A stretch of 10,468 nucleotides of DNA, from the NCBI GenBank assembly GCA_905195005.1, contig CAJJUC010000085.1, positions 1 through 10,468 on the forward strand. Direction: 5' to 3'. How positions within the stretch are numbered: position 1 is the first letter of the stretch; every line of letters starts with the position of its first letter. The position numbers and the translations under genes are program-made. Under the pieces are notes generated by a model. It worked only from the letters and a program-made list of their open reading frames with translations. It did no database searches and was not told where the DNA came from. Below, in pieces: positions 1 through 6,252 of the stretch. Source of the DNA: an uncultured Eubacteriales bacterium. GTDB lineage: Bacteria > Bacillota > Clostridia > UMGS1883.

Positions 1-250
1 CTGAGCGGAAATTTAACAAGCATTGGGCGCATGTGTTCGAGTCTGTTATGCCTAACACATTTGTGTCCATGCGCAATGCAGTGCAGTCATGCTGCTTTGC
101 ATAGTCCTCATAAAACGTCACAAAAGCACGGCCGCATCCCTTTCCTTTTTCAAGCGGATCAACCGCCAGAGCGTGAAGCACCATAATTTCATTTTCATCA
201 GTCTTGTTCTTCCATGACGCATTCTTATATTCTTCAACTTGAAACCGAGC
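1..250 (-). pseudogene. 5'-truncated GNAT acetyltransferase remnant (open at left edge)
   Basis: Reading the minus strand from 250 towards 2 gives 83 codons without a stop. They match the central part of a common GNAT N-acetyltransferase family: a segment reading EIMVLHALAVDP, the acetyl-CoA pyrophosphate loop LEKGKGCGRAF, then FYEDYAKQHDC and LRMDTN. The N-terminal half of the fold (roughly 80 residues in relatives) is absent. The open frame begins directly after the TAA of the upstream hydrolase gene, in the same frame, with no start codon or ribosome binding site of its own. After LRMDTN (below about position 58) the match weakens: NTCAQCL still fits the NxxAxxL helix of the family, but the following LYKKLGF-type motif is not in frame, so a frameshift is possible. 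I read it as a decayed gene fragment. The rest lies outside the window. Confidence 0.6.
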
Positions 251-757
251 TTATATTATTTCAATCTGCACCGCACGCATTGCGGCGATCGCGGCGGCAT
301 GGCTCTCCTTGCTTACGCCTGCGCAGCACTTTTCGTCCACTTTAACCGCTGCGTCGGGAAATGCGGCGTTTAAAATCATCGCATTTGAAATAACGCATAT
401 GTCGGTGCACAAGCCGCACAATTCGATTTCTTCTATATTTTCTCCGAAGCTTTTTAATATGCCCGGCAGCTCCATGCTTCCGAATGTTTCCTTATCTGTT
501 ACAAGGCTTGCATACGGCTTTAATTCATCGCAAATCTGCCAGCCGTCAGTTCCCTTAATGCAATGCTTCACGGGAAGCTTTTTCCCCTCACGCGTTTGCA
601 GATAATCATCGGTATGGGTATCTCTCGTGAATATAACCATGCCGTCAAAGCTCTGCACTTTTTGAACAACCTGCAAAACGATTGCTTCCGCAGCCTTGCT
701 GCCAAGGCTGCCCGTTATAAAATCATTTTGCATGTCCACAACAATCAAACACTTCAT
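251..757 (-). CDS. Cysteine hydrolase, isochorismatase/nicotinamidase-like
   Basis: The 168-residue protein belongs to the isochorismatase-like cysteine hydrolase family. The probable catalytic triad is visible: Asp8 in VVDMQNDF, Lys89 in TDKETFGS and Cys121 in GLCTDICV. Asp46 and His48 in TRDTH and His65 in PVKHC sit where nicotinamidases bind a divalent metal, so nicotinamide to nicotinate hydrolysis (NAD salvage) is the best guess; another small amide hydrolase is possible. An upstream in-frame ATG at 823 would add 22 residues, but that codon lies inside the promoter -35 box and before the family's conserved start. The ATG at 755-757 has an AGGGGAG ribosome binding site and matches the family N-terminus. 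It has its own promoter and follows the terminator of the preceding operon, so a separate function is likely. Length is normal and the protein looks intact and cytoplasmic. Confidence 0.85.
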   Translation of the reverse strand: MKCLIVVDMQNDFITGSLGSKAAEAIVLQVVQKVQSFDGMVIFTRDTHTDDYLQTREGKKLPVKHCIKGTDGWQICDELKPYASLVTDKETFGSMELPGILKSFGENIEEIELCGLCTDICVISNAMILNAAFPDAAVKVDEKCCAGVSKESHAAAIAAMRAVQIEII

Positions 758-767
758 AGTCGGTTTT

Positions 768-774
768 CTCCCCT
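768..774 (-). promoter_or_regulatory. Ribosome binding site deciding the hydrolase start
   Basis: AGGGGAG on the minus strand lies 10 nt before the ATG at 755-757. It supports that start over the upstream ATG at 821-823, which would fall within the promoter. Confidence 0.6.
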
Positions 775-794
775 GTCGCTCTGAATTTTTCTTT

Positions 795-823
795 ATTATA
801 AACTGCTTTATATAAAAAGTCAA
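795..823 (-). promoter_or_regulatory. Sigma-A promoter of the cysteine hydrolase gene
   Basis: On the minus strand TTGACT (818-823) and TATAAT (795-800) are separated by exactly 17 nt, a near-consensus housekeeping promoter. Transcription would start near 788, leaving a leader of about 30 nt before the ATG at 757. The -35 box overlaps the last two bases of the terminator stem of the upstream operon, so termination and re-initiation share sequence. Confidence 0.8.
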
Positions 824-862
824 CCAATCCGCAGCAGAATAATTCTCCGCCGCGGATTGGTT
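811..862 (-). terminator. Intrinsic terminator of the eight-gene operon
   Basis: An 11-bp perfect stem is formed by AACCAATCCGC (822-832) and GCGGATTGGTT (852-862). The loop between them contains a further small AGAAT/ATTCT hairpin (836-846). On the minus strand the stem is followed after three bases by a run of five T (CTTTTTATA, down to 811). It lies 17 nt beyond the stop of the ETF gene, which marks the operon end. The T tract is short and slightly displaced, so readthrough into the hydrolase gene is possible. Confidence 0.75.
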
Positions 863-879
863 AATATACGGTTTGTATT

Positions 880-2232
880 CTAAAAAGAGTCAATTATACC
901 ATAGTCGGCATAGTCAAAAATTCTTGCGTTTTTATCCGGATTGATTGCGATAACTGTTTTTGCGCCCTCAATTCCGCAAGTGTGCTGAATTGCTCCGGAG
1001 ATACCGACGGCAATATATATAAGCGGCGAAATTGTTTTTCCCGTCAGCCCTATCTGATATTTATAATCGATTTTATTCATATCGACAAGACCTCTCGAAG
1101 CGCCTATTGTGCCGCCTGTTTTTTCTGCCAGTTCGCGGATTTTAGCCATTTTATCAAAAACGCCTTTTCCCCCTGCGACAACAACATCGCTGCTTTTGCT
1201 TTCCGTTCTGACGGTTGCCGTCTGCGGAAGCGTTCGGCACAAAATTTTCGCCGTGATGTTTCCGCCCCTGGCAGGTCTGTACATGAAAAGTCTTTCGCCG
1301 TCAGTTTCAAGCTGCGTGCAGTCGGCGCACAGTCCCGTTTGCAGAATGGCGGCAGCTATGGGAGCATTTCTTCTCCCCCACAAATCGGCGTTCCAAAGAA
1401 TTACTTCCGGCTTTTCCTCCATTGCTCTCCGCGCAATCTGCGCAGCGCTGCTTTTATCTATCAAAACAACGTTTTCAGCAATTTCGGCTGCTTTTTCACA
1501 CACTTCTTTACCGACAGCCCAGACTTCTTTGAGCTTTTTCCCGATATACTTCGGTTTATTTTCACCGCGCCCGTCTTTTTTCAGCCTTTCAATCAACGGA
1601 TAAAGCTCATCAAAGGTGATAAAAGCACATTTTCTCCGCCCTGCTTCATTTTCAAAGGTTTTTACAACCCTTGTCGGCGAGCCCTGAAGTCCGCACCTTT
1701 TTTCATCGCAGCCGATTATTGTGTTGTCGACAATTTCAATCTGCTTCAGCTTCGAGAAGATGCTCGGAAATCGCAGCATATAGGTTCTTTCCATAGTTAC
1801 AAGAAGCGGAAGCGATTGCTTTTCCGTTCCCGTTCGCGTTAATACAGTCAAGTCGTCATCGGCTTGCGCAACCTCAAGTGCATTTGTGACAACATCAAGC
1901 CCGAGCATTTGTGCAAGCATCGGACCGACCTGTGCAGTGTCGCCGTCAATGCTTTGCCGTCCGCAAAGTATCAAATCATATTCATATTTTTTGATTGCTT
2001 TCGCGAGGATATAAGATGTTGCGAGCGTGTCCGAGCCTGCGTATATTCTATCGGAGATAAGCACAACCCTCGCGCCGAGCCTTGTCAGCGGCTCAAGAAC
2101 CTCCCTTGCAGCAGGCGGCGCCATTGATATAACCGTAACATCACTGCTCAGTCTTAATGCACATTCGATTGCCGATTCGTCAAACGGATTAATTGCTCCG
2201 TCGCACACCTTTGCGCACACTAATATTTTCAT
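880..2232 (-). CDS. Fused electron transfer flavoprotein, EtfB-EtfA
   Basis: This 450-residue protein joins both ETF subunits in one chain. Residues 1 to about 215 are the beta part, with DRIYAGSDTLATSYIL (61-76), GRQSIDGDTAQVGP (91-104) and the GSPTRVVKTF tail. Residues about 229-450 are the alpha part, with LCADCTQL, RPARGGNI, an SRGLVD segment and the FAD-binding GLTGKTISP...YIAVGISGAIQH block ending in DYGIIDSF. ETFs carry electrons between flavin dehydrogenases and a second redox partner; those of anaerobes often bifurcate electrons between NAD and ferredoxin. The DTLATS segment resembles what I recall from bifurcating types, but this cannot be settled by eye. The alpha part is shorter than a free EtfA (about 220 against 310-330 residues) and stops just after the FAD domain. 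The start codon overlaps the FGGY kinase stop by one base (TGATG). The likely electron donor is the FAD oxidase and iron-sulfur pair upstream in the same operon. Confidence 0.92.
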   Translation of the reverse strand: MKILVCAKVCDGAINPFDESAIECALRLSSDVTVISMAPPAAREVLEPLTRLGARVVLISDRIYAGSDTLATSYILAKAIKKYEYDLILCGRQSIDGDTAQVGPMLAQMLGLDVVTNALEVAQADDDLTVLTRTGTEKQSLPLLVTMERTYMLRFPSIFSKLKQIEIVDNTIIGCDEKRCGLQGSPTRVVKTFENEAGRRKCAFITFDELYPLIERLKKDGRGENKPKYIGKKLKEVWAVGKEVCEKAAEIAENVVLIDKSSAAQIARRAMEEKPEVILWNADLWGRRNAPIAAAILQTGLCADCTQLETDGERLFMYRPARGGNITAKILCRTLPQTATVRTESKSSDVVVAGGKGVFDKMAKIRELAEKTGGTIGASRGLVDMNKIDYKYQIGLTGKTISPLIYIAVGISGAIQHTCGIEGAKTVIAINPDKNARIFDYADYGIIDSF

Positions 2233-3704
2233 CAGTATTCACCGTTATATATCGGCTCAAGCGCTTTCTGAACCGCCTTATATTTCTTAAATACCTCTCT
2301 GTATTTCTTCGTATTCTCGGGGTTCGGAACAGTTTCCGACACCTTTTTGTTGCAGATTTCAAGCGCTTTTTTCGGACTTTCAAACGCTCCGGCGGCGATT
2401 CCGGCAAGCATTGCGCTTCCGAACGAGGAATCGGCATATTTCATCTGAGTAAGCCTCAGCCCGAGACAGTCGGAAATCATCTGCCGCCAAAGGTTGCTTT
2501 TCGCACCGCCGCCGATTATCGCAGCGCAGTCACCGTGCGGAATATTAAGCTTTTCAAGCGCCTCCTTGCAGTCAAGCATTGACATGGCAACACCCTCCAG
2601 AACCGCTCTTGCAAAATGTGCCATCGTATGCGACGAGCGTACCCCGACAAAATCGGCACATAATTTCGGATTTGCATACGGCGTAAGCTCCCCGTTTAAA
2701 TACGGATGAAAAACAAGACCTTCGCAGCCGATATCAACGCTTTCCGCCATTTTGTCAAGCTCTTTAAAATCGCCGCCAAATGTGTCCCTGAACCACCTGT
2801 AGGACGCGGCGCAGGATTTCGTTGCCGTACCCGGGTAGAAAAGCCCGTCTGTTATATGCGAATAATTTATAAGATTGGTATCGGGATACGCTCTGTCGGT
2901 CACAACGCAGATTCTGCCTGCCGTTGCAAGCTTTAAGGTCATCTGCCCCTTTTCTGTTGCGCCTGCGGCAAACACCTCCATAACAGTGTCGGTTGTTCCG
3001 CAAAGCACGGGCGTGCCCTCTGAAAGCCCCGTCATATCCGCAGCGCTTTTTGTGATTTTTCCAACGATATCCGTCGGTTTCACAATTTTCGGCAGCATTG
3101 ACGGCTCTATTCCGAGAACGCTGCAAAGCTCGCCGCTCCAGCGCATTGTATTTATGTCAAACATCATCGAGCCCTCAGCCTCGATATAATCCGTGACATA
3201 ATCCCCGGTAAGACGATGCCTTACATAGTCCTTTGCAAACATGATTTTTCTAACCCGTGCCCAGTTATCGGGCTCGTTATTCTTAATCCACATAAGCTCA
3301 GGGAGCGACCAGATTGTATCAGCCTTATGAAGCACCTGTTTTTCTATGATATCGGAATAATTCTGTTTAAGGAACGCAACCTCGGCTGTGCTTCTCGTGT
3401 CAGTCCAGTAAATTGACGGTCTTATCACATTAAAATTTTCGTCCATTATTACGGCTGTGTGAGTGGCGGCATCCAGAGAAACCGCGCAGATTTCATCGGG
3501 CGATATTTTGCTTTCTTCAAGCACTCCGCGTATATTCTCACAGGTTGCCCGCACCCAATCCGCAGGGTTTTGCTCCGCATATCCTGCCTGCGGATAATAT
3601 GTCGGATACTCCGTTGTACTTGCCGCGCGCACCTCTCCGTTTTCGCACAAAAGAGTTGCCTTTGAAGCGCCGCCGCCGAAATCAATTCCAAGAAAATAAC
3701 GCAT
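2232..3704 (-). CDS. FGGY-family carbohydrate kinase, xylulokinase-like
   Basis: A full-length 490-residue FGGY kinase that transfers phosphate from ATP to a ketose, polyol or related sugar. Visible family features are the N-terminal nucleotide loop GIDFGGGASK (6-15), YWTDTRS (99-105), CGTTDT with the probable catalytic base Asp239, the sugar/phosphate loop YLNGELTPYANP (335-346), the C-terminal adenosine-binding GGGAKSNLWRQ (398-408) and FGSAMLAG (428-435). The GGGAKSxLWRQ motif places it nearest xylulokinases, but FGGY substrate specificity is not predictable at this level, so xylulose is only one candidate. The usual Gly-Thr of the first phosphate loop is Gly-Gly here. It begins 15 nt after the IolB-family gene with an AAGGGA ribosome binding site 10 nt upstream. 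With the PfkB kinase two genes earlier, it gives the operon two sugar kinases of unrelated folds. Confidence 0.9.
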   Translation of the reverse strand: MRYFLGIDFGGGASKATLLCENGEVRAASTTEYPTYYPQAGYAEQNPADWVRATCENIRGVLEESKISPDEICAVSLDAATHTAVIMDENFNVIRPSIYWTDTRSTAEVAFLKQNYSDIIEKQVLHKADTIWSLPELMWIKNNEPDNWARVRKIMFAKDYVRHRLTGDYVTDYIEAEGSMMFDINTMRWSGELCSVLGIEPSMLPKIVKPTDIVGKITKSAADMTGLSEGTPVLCGTTDTVMEVFAAGATEKGQMTLKLATAGRICVVTDRAYPDTNLINYSHITDGLFYPGTATKSCAASYRWFRDTFGGDFKELDKMAESVDIGCEGLVFHPYLNGELTPYANPKLCADFVGVRSSHTMAHFARAVLEGVAMSMLDCKEALEKLNIPHGDCAAIIGGGAKSNLWRQMISDCLGLRLTQMKYADSSFGSAMLAGIAAGAFESPKKALEICNKKVSETVPNPENTKKYREVFKKYKAVQKALEPIYNGEY

Positions 3705-3719
3705 AACTTCTCAATCCCT

Positions 3720-4505
3720 TTATTTATTAAGCCACTGATGCTCTTCGTCGGTTGTCATGTAAAAACCTCTGTCCTTGCCTGCCATTATCCAAAGATAGTA
3801 ATTGTCATACCCCGGCGCTGCATGGAACGGGTGATAACCGCGCGGAATTTCAACGAAATCACCCGACTTAACCGTGTATGTTTCGTCAATGTCGCCCTCC
3901 ATTGTATAAACCTTTTGTATGCCGAAGCCGTTCGGGTTCTTAAACTCATAGTAGTATATTTCTTCCGTTTCCGCTTCCGTCGGCATATTATCGTCATCGT
4001 GCTTGTGCGGAGGATAGCTTGCCCATTGTCCGCCCTTTACGAATGCCTCGCCGATGTAAAGCATGTTAGAATCGGTTCTTTCATCAAGAATAAAGTGAGC
4101 CTCTCTCTCCCAGCCCGGCTTTCCGAGATTTTTGATTATAACATCCTCGGGATTGATTATTGCAGGCTTAAATTTCTTATCGGACGGAGATTTGCACACT
4201 GCAATCTGCACCTCTGTGCACGCCGTGATTGTGAACGGATTATCCGAGGGTACATAAATGCAGGTTGCCGCACCGTCAAACACATCTTTTCTTCTGCCCG
4301 CGTCCTTAAATTCAAAACCGTTTCCCGAAACTGTGCATTTGCCGCCGAGAATAACAAGCGCATATTCCTTGCCGCTTTCACGGTATGCCTTTTTGTTGCC
4401 TGCCGCAAGCCTGAGCATATCCATTTCAACCTTTTGGCAGTAACTGTCCTCTTTTTTAAATATTTCCGATTTTCCGAACTTTTTATTCCAGCTTCTTTTA
4501 AACAT
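3720..4505 (-). CDS. iolB: IolB-family isomerase (5-deoxy-glucuronate isomerase-like)
   Basis: A 261-residue bicupin matching the whole length of IolB/KduI-type isomerases. In inositol breakdown IolB converts 5-deoxy-glucuronate to 5-dehydro-2-deoxy-gluconate. The family-specific core is present: GKPGWEREAHFILDER (128-143), the metal ligand motif YPPHKHD (164-170, His167 and His169), TEEIYYYEF with a ligand Glu, NGFGIQKVYT, DETYTVKSGD, IPRGYHPFHAAPGY with His225, and YYLWIMAG. The ATG at 4503-4505 is chosen because AAAGGAG lies 10 nt upstream; an in-frame GTG at 4512-4514 is only 1 nt from that site. The gene overlaps the PfkB stop by 8 nt, so translation is probably coupled. No other inositol gene (IolD, IolE, IolG) is in the window and the adjacent kinase is not IolC-like, so the true substrate may be a related uronate or ketose. 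Confidence 0.87.
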   Translation of the reverse strand: MFKRSWNKKFGKSEIFKKEDSYCQKVEMDMLRLAAGNKKAYRESGKEYALVILGGKCTVSGNGFEFKDAGRRKDVFDGAATCIYVPSDNPFTITACTEVQIAVCKSPSDKKFKPAIINPEDVIIKNLGKPGWEREAHFILDERTDSNMLYIGEAFVKGGQWASYPPHKHDDDNMPTEAETEEIYYYEFKNPNGFGIQKVYTMEGDIDETYTVKSGDFVEIPRGYHPFHAAPGYDNYYLWIMAGKDRGFYMTTDEEHQWLNK

Positions 4506-5409
4506 GTTCTCCACGCTCCTTTAAAAAATTAATTGCTTCATCATATGCCGGCACACCCTCTCTTGCACCGATCCGTGTGCATTTAAGCGCCGACACAGCG
4601 CTTGAAAATACGCAAGCCTTTTTATAATCCATGCCTTTTGTGACGGCAAATGCAAAAGCTCCGTGAAACACATCGCCGGAACCGTTTGAATCCACTGCGT
4701 CAACCAAAAAGGCAGGGTATTTTTCAAAAGAAGAACCGTCGTAAATTATGCCGCCTTTTTTTCCCTGAGTGATTACAACAATTTCGGGAGAATATTTTTC
4801 AAAAAGCGCTTTTGCGGCTTTTTCGGCATCGTTTTCGCCTGTGTGACCGAGGGCAAATTCCTCCGACGGAATCAGAATATCCGCGTACGGAAGAAGCTTT
4901 TCAACATTTTCGTACAAGCCCCCTGCATCGTACAGAACCTTTGTGCCGCTTCTTTTTGCAGTTTCCGCACCTTTGATTGCAGCGTCCATGTCATTGCCGT
5001 CAACCATCAGTATTTTTGCATTTTCAACAGTCTTTGCCGCATTTTCATCTATTTCTGTCGGAGGAATGTTTCCTTTGTAAAAAACGCATGTACGTGATGC
5101 CGAATCCCCTGCAAGCCATATGCATGAGCGAAAGGTATCATAGCCGCGTTTTATTTTTACGCAGTTTGTATCAACACCGTATTTCTCAAAGTCCTCTTTC
5201 AAAAATCTGCCGGCGCTGTCATCGGTCATATTGCCGATAAAGGCGCACTTTGCTCCAAGCTTTGCTGCGGCAACAAGTCCCGTTGCGCACGGACCGCCGC
5301 CGCTCTGTTTCACGGAATCCGCACGCATTTTTGTGTCCTCCCGGGGATATTTTTCAATCGCAAACAGGGTATCAAACACATTTGCGCCAATTCCCACAAT
5401 CTCAATCAT
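4498..5409 (-). CDS. PfkB-family sugar kinase, ketohexokinase/sulfofructose kinase-like group
   Basis: A 303-residue ribokinase-fold (PfkB) kinase using ATP to phosphorylate a sugar hydroxyl. It shows GGGPCATGLVAAAKLGA (37-53), the start of the sugar-binding lid, and the C-terminal signature DSNGSGDVFHGAF (240-252) with catalytic Asp246 and the anion hole GSGD. The GGGP..T motif together with ALKCTRIGAREGVP near the C-terminus is closer, from memory, to ketohexokinase-like kinases such as YihV (sulfofructose kinase) than to IolC or fructokinases. It follows the aldolase by 3 nt, so it most likely makes the phosphorylated ketose that the aldolase cleaves. The ribosome binding site is a modest GGAAAGGTG. 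The protein is intact. Its exact substrate is unknown. Confidence 0.88.
   Translation of the reverse strand: MIEIVGIGANVFDTLFAIEKYPREDTKMRADSVKQSGGGPCATGLVAAAKLGAKCAFIGNMTDDSAGRFLKEDFEKYGVDTNCVKIKRGYDTFRSCIWLAGDSASRTCVFYKGNIPPTEIDENAAKTVENAKILMVDGNDMDAAIKGAETAKRSGTKVLYDAGGLYENVEKLLPYADILIPSEEFALGHTGENDAEKAAKALFEKYSPEIVVITQGKKGGIIYDGSSFEKYPAFLVDAVDSNGSGDVFHGAFAFAVTKGMDYKKACVFSSAVSALKCTRIGAREGVPAYDEAINFLKERGEHV
4516..4522 (-). promoter_or_regulatory. Ribosome binding site deciding the IolB-family start
   Basis: AAAGGAG on the minus strand, inside the end of the PfkB gene, lies 10 nt from the ATG at 4503-4505. It is only 1 nt from an in-frame GTG at 4512-4514, which excludes the longer start. 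Confidence 0.6.
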
Positions 5410-5412
5410 ATA

Positions 5413-6252
5413 TTACACCTTTCCATCCGCGCCGACAAGCTTTATTTTCTCGGAGGCAAGCTTTTTAACCGACTCAATCGGGTGCTTCATAAATATATCG
5501 ACCGCAAGGCTTCTGTTCGGATCGCTCAGAATTTCCTTCGTTCCGTCCGCAAATGCGCAGCAAACGTCCGTTCCGATATTCATCTTGCGAACGCCTGCGG
5601 CGATTGCCGCCTTTACCTGCTCATCGGGAATACCCGAGCCGCCGTGAAGTACCAAGGGGATTCCCCCCGTTGCCTCTCTTATTGCCTTAACTCTTTCAAT
5701 ATCAAGCTTCGGCGGTTTCTTGTAATGCCCGTGCGCATTACCGATCAGAACCGCAAGACAGGTAACATTTGTCCTTTTAACAAACTCAGCCGCTTCACCG
5801 GGATCCGTAAATTCGTCCATGGAATCGTCGTTGACGCTCCCTATATGTCCGAGCTCGCCCTCAACCTCAACATTTACCGCTGCGCAGATGTCGACAATAT
5901 GTTTTGTATTTTCGGCATTTTCCTCTAACGGATGCACCGAACCGTCGTACATAATGCCTGTTGCTCCCCAGCGAAGCGCCTTTTGAACCTCCATTTCCGA
6001 CGGACCGTGATCCAAATGGAAGCAAATCGGCACGGTTGCCTTTCTTGCAGCCGCCACAATTGCCGGGCAAAGATAATATCCGACTTCTTCATTCAAAAGT
6101 CTGGGGTAAACCTGAATAATAATCGGTGCGCGAAGCTCCTCTGCCGCCTTTGCGACTCCCATAACCGTTTCAATATTATAAACATTGAATGCGGGAATTG
6201 CAAAATTGCCTTTTTCTGCCAAATCTATAACAGTTTTTAAGCTTACAAGCAT
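5413..6252 (-). CDS. Class II fructose/tagatose-bisphosphate-type aldolase
   Basis: A 279-residue zinc-dependent class II aldolase, which splits a phosphorylated ketose into dihydroxyacetone phosphate and an aldehyde. Family features in order: IPAFNVYNIETV (19-30), PICFHLDHG (75-83) with catalytic Asp81 and Zn ligand His82, VEVEGELGHIG (128-138), IGNAHGHYKKP with His174, VLHGGSGIP with His203 and the phosphate-binding GGSG, and MNIGTDV (224-230), which completes the phosphate site. The size and motifs fit the FBA/GatY/IolJ group. Members of this group cleave fructose-bisphosphate, tagatose-bisphosphate or 6-phospho-5-dehydro-2-deoxy-gluconate, and the sequence alone does not choose between them. 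The start overlaps the iron-sulfur gene by 10 nt with GAGGAGG 10 nt upstream. It is followed after 3 nt by the PfkB kinase, a pairing expected for sequential phosphorylation and cleavage. Confidence 0.93.
   Translation of the reverse strand: MLVSLKTVIDLAEKGNFAIPAFNVYNIETVMGVAKAAEELRAPIIIQVYPRLLNEEVGYYLCPAIVAAARKATVPICFHLDHGPSEMEVQKALRWGATGIMYDGSVHPLEENAENTKHIVDICAAVNVEVEGELGHIGSVNDDSMDEFTDPGEAAEFVKRTNVTCLAVLIGNAHGHYKKPPKLDIERVKAIREATGGIPLVLHGGSGIPDEQVKAAIAAGVRKMNIGTDVCCAFADGTKEILSDPNRSLAVDIFMKHPIESVKKLASEKIKLVGADGKV

Noticed and set aside
20..80. Imperfect inverted repeat (GCATTGGGCGCATG against CATGCGCAATGC) at the left edge
   Set aside because: Arms do not match exactly, it lies in decayed coding sequence, and it is cut off from context by the window edge; probably chance.
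758..823. 22-residue N-terminal extension of the cysteine hydrolase
   Set aside because: The upstream ATG falls in the promoter -35 box, so it would not be transcribed from that promoter. The family's conserved start matches the internal Met.
982..1842. 286-codon open frame on the plus strand
   Set aside because: It lies wholly antisense to the ETF gene, has no family-like motifs and is rich in Cys, Phe and Arg as expected of a reverse-strand shadow.
3738..4532. 264-codon open frame on the plus strand
   Set aside because: Exact antisense shadow of the IolB-family gene; composition is not protein-like.
3720..6252. Simple inositol lower pathway (IolB, IolC, IolJ)
   Set aside because: The PfkB kinase lacks IolC-like features and resembles ketohexokinase types; no IolD, IolE or IolG is present. 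Kept only as an alternative.
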